64,000 nt of DNA from Mesobacillus maritimus (GTDB taxonomy: Bacteria; Bacillota; Bacilli; Bacillales; Cytobacillaceae). Below, in pieces: positions 16,632 to 23,576 of this stretch. The stretch lies in the NCBI RefSeq assembly GCF_023715205.1, contig NZ_JAMBNR010000009.1, forward strand, positions 124,001 to 188,000. Reading direction: 5' to 3'. Below the pieces are notes generated by a model, which had not been told where the DNA came from, did no database searches, and saw nothing but the letters and a program-made list of their open reading frames with translations. A program made the position numbers and the translations under genes. Within the stretch, counting starts at the first letter, position 1. Every line of letters starts with the position of its first letter.

Positions 16632-17870
16632 CTATTTTTCAACCTTCTCAGCCACCAACTCTAGCATCCCTTGTTTAAACAACTCAATCTCTTCCAGCGT
16701 GTTATACGGAGCGAGCCCAATCCGGATCCAGCCGTCAGGGCTAAGGCCAAGTTTTTTCGCCATGGTGGAGGCGTAGAAGTCTCCGTCGGCGATGGCCATT
16801 GAATAACGCTCGGCAAACCAGCGGCAAACGTCGCGTGAATTCAGATTAGCAATTGTAAAAGCAAAGGTTGGGGTGCGCGGGCCGCTGTCTGCACGATACA
16901 GCTGGACTCCAGGCAATCCACGTAAAAATCCTTCCAGTTCGTTGCCTAATCTCTTTTCATATTCATCGATCATGGTCATCCCGGAAACAATTCGCTCACG
17001 CCGCGTCTCGCCTGCTCCTAAACTCTCAATAAACTGAATCGCGCCGCATACTCCAGCAATGCCTTCATGATTCTGAGTACCGGTCTCCAATTTAAACGGA
17101 ATCTCAGCAGGAGCTGGGTCTAGCTTATACACTGGCAATTTTTCAAACAAATCTGCTTGAATGACAGCAATTCCAACATGTGGTCCGAAGAATTTGTACG
17201 CGGAACACAGCAAAATGTCACAACCGATTTTTTTAAAATCAATCGGTAAATGCGGGACCGCGTGGACGGCGTCGACGACCATAACCGCACCAACTTCATG
17301 AGCACGGGCTGCAATACGCGCAACATCGGTCACGGTTCCGGTGACATTCGAACTCATCCCAGCTGCGACAATTTTGGTTTTCTCGGTAATCACTGTATCA
17401 AGCTGCTCAAGGTCTAACCGGTATGTGTCAGGGTTCAGTTCAATAAACTTCACCACCGCACCGCGATCGCGCGCGAGTGTCAGCCACGGGTCAACGTTCG
17501 CACGGTGATCCAATTGTGTCACGACGATTTCATCGCCCTCATCAATCCAACCAGCAAGCGACCGCGCGATGGCAAACGCGTGTGAGGTCATATTGGCACC
17601 AAACGCCACTTCACGGGCCTCGCAGCCTAGTAAATCCGCTACGGCTTCCCGTGCTTGATCAAGCAACAAGTCCGTTTCAATGCTGGTCGCAAACGGCCCA
17701 TGGAGGTTGGCCATCCCGCCAGAAATATATTTCACCATTCCGTTGGCCGCGTTATCGACCATTTGCGTGCCGCCTGGGCCATCAAAATACACATAGCGAG
17801 TGTCATTTAATGTCCGTGTGAGCGCAGGAAACTTCGAACGGACCCACTCAATTGGAAAAGGCTTGCTCAT
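16632..17870 (-). CDS. cysteine desulfurase-like class V aminotransferase
   Basis: A 412-residue fold-type I PLP enzyme. Visible signs are YVYFDGPGGTQMVDNA at the N-terminus, the MTSHAFAIARSL segment, the aspartate and histidine of VVDAVHAVPHLPID that contact the cofactor ring, and the PLP lysine in CSAYKFFGPHVG. It fits the cysteine desulfurase-like (CsdA-related) subfamily that is distinct from IscS/SufS; an active-site cysteine of the IscS type is not evident. The true substrate is uncertain. It is transcribed alone with a strong terminator. The start ATG 17870 has AAAGGGAGATG a few bases upstream. Confidence 0.8.
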   Translation of the reverse strand: MSKPFPIEWVRSKFPALTRTLNDTRYVYFDGPGGTQMVDNAANGMVKYISGGMANLHGPFATSIETDLLLDQAREAVADLLGCEAREVAFGANMTSHAFAIARSLAGWIDEGDEIVVTQLDHRANVDPWLTLARDRGAVVKFIELNPDTYRLDLEQLDTVITEKTKIVAAGMSSNVTGTVTDVARIAARAHEVGAVMVVDAVHAVPHLPIDFKKIGCDILLCSAYKFFGPHVGIAVIQADLFEKLPVYKLDPAPAEIPFKLETGTQNHEGIAGVCGAIQFIESLGAGETRRERIVSGMTMIDEYEKRLGNELEGFLRGLPGVQLYRADSGPRTPTFAFTIANLNSRDVCRWFAERYSMAIADGDFYASTMAKKLGLSPDGWIRIGLAPYNTLEEIELFKQGMLELVAEKVEK

Positions 17871-18012
17871 GAAAACATCTCCCTTTAATGACAGAAATTA
17901 CCTTAATTTTAACTCTATTCAGACAACGGATACAACCATTAAAACATTTGGTTACAAATACCATTTTTAGGAAAATATAAAATGGAAAAATAAAAGAGAG
18001 TAGGAAAGCACG

Positions 18013-18537
18013 ATGAACTTAATGGAAATCATGAGAAATACGTTCAAACCGTTTTTAGACGGAGAGAAAAAGCCGGTCAATGTTGGGGAAGGCGGCAACT
18101 TATGGCTGTTTTTAGGTGGAGCGGAACAGTTTTTACGCGAAGAGCAAGCGGCGTTAAATGTGGTTCAGGATGAAGAGTTGAAAGAAAAATTAGTGGATGT
18201 AATTGAGAATGTCCAAAAGCCGATGATTGTGGAATTGCGGGAGTTCTTAGCAGATGTAGGTGTTGCTTCTCCGGTCACGTTGCCAGAAAAGCCAAGAGTG
18301 GAGTTCACGGAAATTCCTGAAGCCGCAAAACTCTCAGACAACGAAATCGCCAATCTCATTGCGAATAATCTTACGTTAGGAATTACCTACGCCGCCCGCG
18401 GTTTATCCGAGTCGGTAAGGGCCGATGTGAGCTGGATGTTCGCTAAATTTCAAATGAGAAAAATCATGTTCGCGTTAACATTCAAGCCGTTGATGGAGGA
18501 AAAAGGTTGGCTTCGGGTTCCACCGGCGTTTCGGTGA
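18013..18537 (+). CDS. DUF3231 family protein, single domain
   Basis: A 174-residue helical protein of the DUF3231 type, in which ferritin-like helix bundles recur in one or two copies. It has one bundle: FLGGAEQFLREEQAALNVV, a proline-rich linker and NLTLGITYAARGLSESVRAD, close to the GYYGTAVAQSPRVDIG segment of the neighbouring two-domain member. The function is unknown; the family is common in spore-forming Bacilli and has been linked to spore coats by annotation only. Start ATG 18013 follows AGTAGGAAAG. It converges on the two-domain homologue across a shared bidirectional terminator. Confidence 0.75.
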   Translation: MNLMEIMRNTFKPFLDGEKKPVNVGEGGNLWLFLGGAEQFLREEQAALNVVQDEELKEKLVDVIENVQKPMIVELREFLADVGVASPVTLPEKPRVEFTEIPEAAKLSDNEIANLIANNLTLGITYAARGLSESVRADVSWMFAKFQMRKIMFALTFKPLMEEKGWLRVPPAFR

Positions 18538-18619
18538 GTATGGAACAGGGAAGACCCTAATCTATGAAGGTTAAGGTGAAGCGCACAACCAGGTCTCCAC
18601 ATCCCGCTTTAAAACCAAA

Positions 18620-18646
18620 ACAGCCAGGTCCTCGCAACCTGGCTGT
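18620..18646. terminator. bidirectional terminator between DUF3231 genes
   Basis: A perfect 10-bp stem ACAGCCAGGT/ACCTGGCTGT with a 7-base loop, with A-rich sequence on the left and TTTCTTATTTCTTC on the right. It serves the two convergent DUF3231 genes. Confidence 0.8.
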
Positions 18647-18649
18647 TTC

Positions 18650-19666
18650 TTATTTCTTCTTTTTACGCGCCAATTCATCTCGGTCGGGCGCCATCGGCGG
18701 TTGTTCGAGCCAGCCGTTTTTGATCATCAAATTGGCTCCATCTTCCGAGTAAAGCTGAACTTCAGCAGACAAGCGATTATACATGATCCCAATGTCAACC
18801 CGTGGGCTTTGCGCAACCGCTGTCCCGTAGTAGCCGACGCTGAGCGAAATCATACCTGAAGTGAAAAACAGCATCAGTTTATCCGAGAATGTTTTCGCGG
18901 TGCTGTCGGTCACTTCAGAGCTCCAGGTGGTCGGAGAAGGGAGATTGCTTTCCTCCAATTTTGTACTAAAAATACGCACGTGTTTCTTGGCAATTTCAAT
19001 GCCTTTAATAAAAAAATCCGTCACTTCCTTGCTCTGTGCAACTTGAGCGAAGCCGGTCAGAGTAGCTGCGCCTAAAGCGTTTCGTTGAAGGTTTGAAAAC
19101 AAGTTGCTGATTTCAGCGGCAATCAACGGGCGCTTGTTGCCAAAAATGTCCCAGACAAAGCTTTGCTTTTTTACAAATTCGATTTCGGCCAAATTTGGGA
19201 TATAAGGGGCGCGAATCATTAATCCCTTTTGTAGTAAAACTTGCTTTGCTTTTTTAAATAATTCCATCGTCTCGCTCAGGCATTCCATATAATAATCGGA
19301 AATATCCTCGCGAACCGAAGCAGAAACTGCCGCCGCGTAATTGGTCAGTCCAATCATCGCCATTTGATGAACAAAGGTGAGCGCATAGCTATCGGAATAC
19401 AATCGTGGGGCTTGGAGATTGACATCTTCTTCAACCTTGAATCCATATGGAATCGCAAACTTTTCTTCTTTAAAAATGCTGGTTAACTTTTCAATATGGT
19501 TTTGAGATATTTTCAGTGCATATTCAATTAATGGCTTAATGTCTTCATCTTCGGCCTTTTCAGCAAAATAAGTAAGCATACAGACACTGCCACTATCATT
19601 CATATATTGAGCCCAGAGCTGTGTTACTTCTCCGGCGGTGAGTCTAATCTGATGTCCCTGATCCAT
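18650..19666 (-). CDS. DUF3231 family protein, two domains
   Basis: A 338-residue protein made of two tandem DUF3231 helix bundles, residues ~10-165 and ~185-325. The second halves of the repeats correspond (AMIGLTNYAAAVSASVREDI and ISLSVGYYGTAVAQSPRVDI). The C-terminus is basic (ELARKKKK). The function is unknown. It may have arisen by duplication of a single-domain gene like its convergent neighbour at 18.0 kb. ATG 19666 is preceded by an A/T-rich tract with a modest ribosome binding site (GGAGGTTTAGT). Confidence 0.8.
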   Translation of the reverse strand: MDQGHQIRLTAGEVTQLWAQYMNDSGSVCMLTYFAEKAEDEDIKPLIEYALKISQNHIEKLTSIFKEEKFAIPYGFKVEEDVNLQAPRLYSDSYALTFVHQMAMIGLTNYAAAVSASVREDISDYYMECLSETMELFKKAKQVLLQKGLMIRAPYIPNLAEIEFVKKQSFVWDIFGNKRPLIAAEISNLFSNLQRNALGAATLTGFAQVAQSKEVTDFFIKGIEIAKKHVRIFSTKLEESNLPSPTTWSSEVTDSTAKTFSDKLMLFFTSGMISLSVGYYGTAVAQSPRVDIGIMYNRLSAEVQLYSEDGANLMIKNGWLEQPPMAPDRDELARKKKK

Positions 19667-19739
19667 ACTAAACCTCCATCATCCTTATCCTGACTCTTAT
19701 TTTTCCAATAAGTCACCAAAATATGTAGATAAAGACTGA

Positions 19740-20096
19740 TTAAAACAGAAATCCAATACAACCAGCAATACAAGACACAATCACAGAGGTGAGCACATAA
19801 ATCACCGCAAGTTTCATTTTATTCGCAACCAACAGCTGCACTGCCTCATTTCCAAACGTTGAAAACGTCGTATAAGCCCCGCAAAACCCAATGCCCACAA
19901 GCCAGAACAGTGAATCTGCTATCATTTCTTTGTTATGTAAGTTAAAAACAATGCCAAGCAACAAAGAGCCAGTTACATTGATCACCCAGGTGCCGAGCGG
20001 GAAAGGCGTGCTGGCTTTGCGGGTCACCAGCAAACCGAGATAGTAGCGGCAAAGCGCGCCGATTGCTCCACCGAGTCCAATGAGAAGAGACGTCAT
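19740..20096 (-). CDS. crcB: fluoride channel subunit CrcB/FluC
   Basis: A 118-residue, four-helix membrane protein of the Fluc/CrcB fluoride channel family. Diagnostic motifs are GGAIGALCRYYLG in helix 1, PLGTWVINVTGSLLLG in helix 2 and GFCGAYTTFSTFGNEA in helix 3, which carries the phenylalanine/threonine fluoride track. It overlaps the upstream crcB by 4 bases (ATGA), so the two are translationally coupled and probably form a heterodimer, as in other Gram-positives with two crcB genes. Confidence 0.92.
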   Translation of the reverse strand: MTSLLIGLGGAIGALCRYYLGLLVTRKASTPFPLGTWVINVTGSLLLGIVFNLHNKEMIADSLFWLVGIGFCGAYTTFSTFGNEAVQLLVANKMKLAVIYVLTSVIVSCIAGCIGFLF

Positions 20097-20467
20097 TTGA
20101 TTTGGCCTCCTCTCGTCGCGAATTTAAATCCGGCAAAAGCCAGTAACAAACCAGCGATAATGCTGATTAGCACATATGTGACGGCCAGGAAGATTTCTCC
20201 GGTTGTTATCAGGTTAATGGTTTCAACCGAAAAGGTAGAAAACGTTGTAAAAGAGCCTAAAAATCCGGTTCCGATAAGCAAGCTATATTCAGCGCGCAGT
20301 CCTTTTCGTTTAGCAAACGCCGTAAACCAACCTAGAACGAGGCAGCCAAGCAAATTGACAGCCAAGGTTCCGAGGGGAAATCCTTGGTCAGTATGAATCC
20401 ATTCGCCTAGTTGAAAGCGAGAAAGCGCGCCGAAAAAACCACCTAACATGATAAAAAGGATGTTCAT
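20093..20467 (-). CDS. crcB: fluoride channel subunit CrcB/FluC (first copy)
   Basis: A 124-residue CrcB subunit with GGFFGALSRFQLGEWIH in helix 1, FPLGTLAVNLLGCLVLG in helix 2 and GFLGSFTTFSTFSVET in helix 3. The frame extends further upstream, but ATG 20467 has an excellent ribosome binding site (AAAAGGAGGAAAACC) and gives the normal family length. It is the second gene of the ktrD-crcB-crcB run; the gap from the potassium channel gene is only 46 bases and I see no fluoride riboswitch in it. Confidence 0.92.
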   Translation of the reverse strand: MNILFIMLGGFFGALSRFQLGEWIHTDQGFPLGTLAVNLLGCLVLGWFTAFAKRKGLRAEYSLLIGTGFLGSFTTFSTFSVETINLITTGEIFLAVTYVLISIIAGLLLAFAGFKFATRGGQIK

Positions 20468-20513
20468 GGTTTTCCTCCTTTTATACAGCAAGTAGGTAAA
20501 ACCTGCCTCATTT

Positions 20514-21893
20514 TTAGCCAATAATCACTTTTTCTTTAGGATAATGATACAAATCATCTCCTCCTGGTTTCGCGATGATGGTGATAAACGATAGAATGCC
20601 AATTCGTCCAATGAACATTAATAAAATAAGAACAAACTTGCCGAAGGTGCTTAAGTCAGCCGTGATTCCCATTGATAAACCGGTTGTTCCGAACGCCGAG
20701 GTGACTTCGAAGATCAATTGAATCGTCGAGAACGGCTCGGTAATAGAAAGAACGATCACAGCGAAAAAGCAAAGGAGGAGCGCCGTAGCCATGACAGCCA
20801 TGGATTTTAGAATATCTTCAGGATCGAATTCACGGTTAAACACTTTCACCGATTTTCGACCTCGTGCAAAACTGTATATAAATAAGAGAATAATCGCAAA
20901 CGTCGTGGTCCGGACGCCACCACCGACTGAACTTGGGGAAGCTCCAATAAACATTAAGGCGCTAAGGACAAGTAGAGTTGGGTTTGTAAACTGGCTCACG
21001 TCAACAGTCGCCAAACCGCCATTTCGGGTTGTCGATGATTGAAAGAAGGCGTAGAAAAACGACTCATGCCACGTTTTATCCGCAAAGAAATGGTTGAACT
21101 CTAATAGTAAAATGGCGACCGTCCCAAAGAGCATCAAACCGAAAAACGTCGTGGTGGTTAATTTGGTATATAAAGAGAAATGACCGTGCTTACCAGCTTT
21201 TCTGGAGACAAAATAATCCTTTAACTCAATCAAAACAGGGAATCCAATCGCCCCTAAAGTAAGCAAAATGATGTTGACGGTCTGCACAAAATAATCGTGG
21301 GCAAACGGAATGAGCGACTCCCCGGTAATATCGAAGCCCGCATTCGTGGTGGCACTAACTGATGCGAACAGCCCTTGTAAAAAGGCTTCCTGCCAGGTTG
21401 GAAAGTAAGATAAAAAATACGTCCCTAACACCAAGGCACCCACAACTTCAATCAGAACAATGATCATGAGAATGTTAATCATGAGTTTCACAAGCCCAGA
21501 CAAATGACTTTGGTTTTGGTCAGCCTTGATGAGAACCCTCTCTTTTAAGCCAATTTTTTTTCCTAAAATCAACCAAAAAAACGTTCCTAACGTCATGATT
21601 CCGATGCCACCAAACTGTAAAATGAACATCAGAATAAAAACACCTGGTGTACTAAAGGTGTCGGCGGTGGATACCACTCCAAGTCCTGTGACACTAATCG
21701 CACTAACAGCAGTAAACAGCACATCAACAAACGACCATTCCACCCCAGGCTTTGTCGTAATCGGAAGACTAAGCAAAGTGACGGAAATAATGACAGCAAC
21801 AAGATAAAAAGATACAAGTAGTTGAGACGGTGACAAATCTCCAAACCTTAATGACAAACTACGCATCGAAAGGACCCCTTTAACGGATGACAT
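20514..21893 (-). CDS. TrkH/KtrB-family potassium uptake channel subunit (KtrD-like)
   Basis: A 459-residue membrane protein with four M1-P-M2 repeats. Selectivity-filter glycines are visible in AISVTGLGVVSTAD, SATTNAGFDITGES, SSTTRNGGLATVD and AFGTTGLSMGITAD, and the filter-gate region shows GGGVRTTTFAII. This is the channel subunit of Ktr-type sodium-dependent potassium uptake, which normally needs a KtrA/KtrC RCK ring; no such gene is adjacent, so KtrD with an unlinked KtrC is the likelier parallel. The ATG at 21893 follows AAAAAGGAATTTATT. The two crcB genes downstream could be co-transcribed with it. Confidence 0.87.
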   Translation of the reverse strand: MSSVKGVLSMRSLSLRFGDLSPSQLLVSFYLVAVIISVTLLSLPITTKPGVEWSFVDVLFTAVSAISVTGLGVVSTADTFSTPGVFILMFILQFGGIGIMTLGTFFWLILGKKIGLKERVLIKADQNQSHLSGLVKLMINILMIIVLIEVVGALVLGTYFLSYFPTWQEAFLQGLFASVSATTNAGFDITGESLIPFAHDYFVQTVNIILLTLGAIGFPVLIELKDYFVSRKAGKHGHFSLYTKLTTTTFFGLMLFGTVAILLLEFNHFFADKTWHESFFYAFFQSSTTRNGGLATVDVSQFTNPTLLVLSALMFIGASPSSVGGGVRTTTFAIILLFIYSFARGRKSVKVFNREFDPEDILKSMAVMATALLLCFFAVIVLSITEPFSTIQLIFEVTSAFGTTGLSMGITADLSTFGKFVLILLMFIGRIGILSFITIIAKPGGDDLYHYPKEKVIIG

Positions 21894-22148
21894 AATAAAT
21901 TCCTTTTTAGGGTAATCACTTGCGAAAGGATAGTCAAATTTTTTTGGAGTAAGTCCTTAGATGGGGGAGAGGGGAGGAATAGGATTTTTTTGATTATAGG
22001 TGATTTGCATTATGAAAGAGCTGTTTTTTCTCTATAAATCTAGCGTGAATCGCAACGAAAAGGGGGGGCACTTTCCTTGTTTTATAAAAAGACTAGAATG
22101 AGCCATGAACAAGGTAGAGGTGGTCAACCTAAATTAAAAGGTGATTTG

Positions 22149-22262
22149 CTCTACGAGAAATTAATTTATTCTACAAAAAGTTCAGGTTGCTCTACGAAAA
22201 TTAACTTTACTCTACAAAATAGTGTTATGCTCTACGAAAAATTCATTTTACTCTACAAACGG
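22149..22262. repeat. phased CTCTAC(G/A)AAA short repeats, locus A
   Basis: Six copies of CTCTACGAAA/CTCTACAAA (one begins TTCTAC) start at 22149, 22169, 22190, 22210, 22230 and 22251, i.e. every 20-21 bases. The spacers differ in sequence. The last copy reads CTCTACAAACGGGA, exactly as the last copy of locus B at 54.3 kb. The rest of the 766-base gap from 21894 to 22660 contains no gene I can support. Confidence 0.85.
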
Positions 22263-22489
22263 GAAATTTTCACAAACCCACTACGCAGCAATTTACTTCC
22301 GCCTAAACACCGTTAAACCTTAATCCACCAAGTGAAAATCAATCAAACGTTTGATGGGGGCAGCTTGGAGGGTGTTCTCCGGCATTTGAAAGAGAAACTG
22401 TCCATGCTAAGATACTGAACAAAAGTAACAAGATACTAAACAAAATTTTAAGCAGACCCCAGCTCAAACCCTCTTTCAACAACAAAAAA

Positions 22490-22513
22490 GCAGGTAAGCC
22501 ACCGCCTACCTGC
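22490..22513 (-). terminator. hairpin, likely minus-strand terminator
   Basis: A 7-bp stem GCAGGTA/TACCTGC preceded on the plus strand by CAACAACAAAAAA, so the T-run is on the minus strand. No minus-strand gene ends here, which suggests an unannotated transcript. Confidence 0.5.
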
Positions 22514-22660
22514 GTGTAAACACATGTTTTGCAAGTTTTTTATGTTAAATATATTAAAAATTCAGAAAACCATCTATTAGAAACGCGAAATAGATGGTAA
22601 AATTTAGAAGAGTAGGTATGTCCCTGCCCCTCATTCTTCTTTGAAGGGAGGATGGGTTTC

Positions 22661-22867
22661 GTGGCGAAGAAAAAGTTACCTATGTCTTTGAGAGAGGCGA
22701 AAGCTTATAAAATGTTAGCAGAAGGAAGGGCTGCCATAGTGACAGCCTGGATGCCGTTGGTCCTGTTGGTCGCAGGAACTGGCCTCCTATTCCTTGCGCG
22801 CTGGTTAGGCTTAGACTTATCAATGCTACAGGCTGTGGTGGAAATGGTCTCAACTGTCTTACAGTAA
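22661..22867 (+). CDS. small single-span membrane protein
   Basis: A 68-residue protein with a basic N-terminus (MAKKKLPMSLREAKAYKM) and one strong transmembrane segment (WMPLVLLVAGTGLLFLARWLG), ending in a short amphipathic tail. GTG 22661 is preferred because GAAGGGAGG lies 9 bases upstream; ATG 22652 touches that site. I do not recognise a family. It is immediately followed by what looks like a structured RNA (22.88-23.06 kb) in the same orientation, and a minus-strand terminator lies upstream of it, so antisense control is conceivable. Confidence 0.55.
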   Translation: MAKKKLPMSLREAKAYKMLAEGRAAIVTAWMPLVLLVAGTGLLFLARWLGLDLSMLQAVVEMVSTVLQ

Positions 22868-22876
22868 CGGAAGACA

Positions 22877-23058
22877 CAAACACATTATATGAAACCGGGA
22901 CGATAAATATACGAACCGTTAATTCTCGTGTTAGGTTGGTCCCCTAAGCGAGGTGTGCACCTACTCGAAACACCACTATAGGGGCGGGGAGATAGCATGA
23001 GGCGTTCCGTGATCCGATGTGTTTGCAAGAAAAAAGCCCTCTGGTCGGGAGGGCTTTT
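22877..23058 (+). ncRNA. candidate structured RNA ending in a terminator
   Basis: A 9-bp closing helix pairs CAAACACAT (22877-22885) with ATGTGTTTG (23017-23025). Inside are GGGAC/GTCCC enclosing AACC/GGTT, and CCCCTA/TAGGGG enclosing a hairpin with loop GTGC. Directly afterwards comes an intrinsic terminator, AAAAGCCCTC/GAGGGCTTTT at 23032-23058. No coding frame spans it. I do not recognise the RNA family. It could be a leader-like or free-standing RNA, or the 3' part of the small membrane gene's transcript. Confidence 0.45.
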
Positions 23059-23165
23059 CTTGCTACAGTGCTGTGGTCAATAGCACTAAGTATGGACTCT
23101 GTGCGGTCCTGCCACACAAAGCGTACCACTTTTGGTTTCGTTTGGCTTAAAGCTCCTATGTCAAC

Positions 23166-23459
23166 TTAAGTATAACACGCTAGGGGGGATTGTAAACAAA
23201 TAGGATGTGTCAAATTGTTGAAAAATTCACACGATCCTTTTACGGTATTCGCCAATTCTTTCTCCCGCTCTTTCGCGGCTTCATATACCGATAAAAATCG
23301 ATCCTCCACCTTTGCGAAGATCGAGCCCTCCGGAGAGCGTCCATTCTCATCGGGAACATTCCCAGCCTGAACTCCAGTGAAAATGTCCATTCCTTCAGCA
23401 ATATGCCCTACCTGCCAAATGTGAAAATCCCCACGTTCAACGGCGGCGACAAACGTCAT
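23166..23459 (-). pseudogene. C-terminal remnant of a Lon-like (LonB/LonH-type) ATP-dependent protease
   Basis: The open frame of 97 residues contains VERGDFHIWQVGHIAEGMDI, continuing FTGVQAGNVPDENGRSPEGS and then a VEDRFLSVY helix. This is the typical end of Lon-family proteases of the LonB/LonH type: the (A/V)xxGxFHIYxVxxIxEGIxxLTG block followed by GxYPEGTVxxxVExR. The AAA+ domain and the catalytic Ser/Lys segment are absent, and there is no ribosome binding site before ATG 23459. The last ~20 residues look like non-homologous read-through. I conclude it is a decayed gene fragment; the intact source gene is not in this window. Confidence 0.6.
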
Positions 23460-23471
23460 AAGTGAAAGCTA

Positions 23472-23511
23472 ATTATTCCTATTTGACAGGTAGGAATAAT
23501 CGTTGTATGAT
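23472..23511 (+). promoter_or_regulatory. sigma-A promoter of tcyP with overlapping inverted-repeat operator
   Basis: TTGACA (23483-23488), a 17-base spacer and TATGAT (23506-23511) form a near-consensus promoter. A perfect 10-bp inverted repeat, ATTATTCCTA at 23472-23481 and TAGGAATAAT at 23491-23500, brackets the -35 box. A repressor bound there would block RNA polymerase. CymR, the cysteine regulator of tcyP in B. subtilis, is a candidate, but I cannot confirm the match to its site. Confidence 0.8.
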
Positions 23512-23576
23512 AGCTCAGGATTATTTCGAATTCAAATGAATATCCTATAGAAAAGAACAACTAGGAGGGACATCAA

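Noticed and set aside
20467-20514. Fluoride riboswitch before crcB
   Set aside because: The gap to ktrD is only 46 bases and lacks the conserved fluoride riboswitch core.
22149-22262. CRISPR-like array at locus A (and B)
   Set aside because: Repeats are only ~10 bases with ~11-base gaps, degenerate, and no cas genes lie near; this is not a CRISPR array.
22077-22316. Open frame of 79 residues through the CTCTAC repeats (locus A)
   Set aside because: The frame exists because the repeat lacks stops; it has repetitive YEK/YKR words, no ribosome binding site and no family resemblance.
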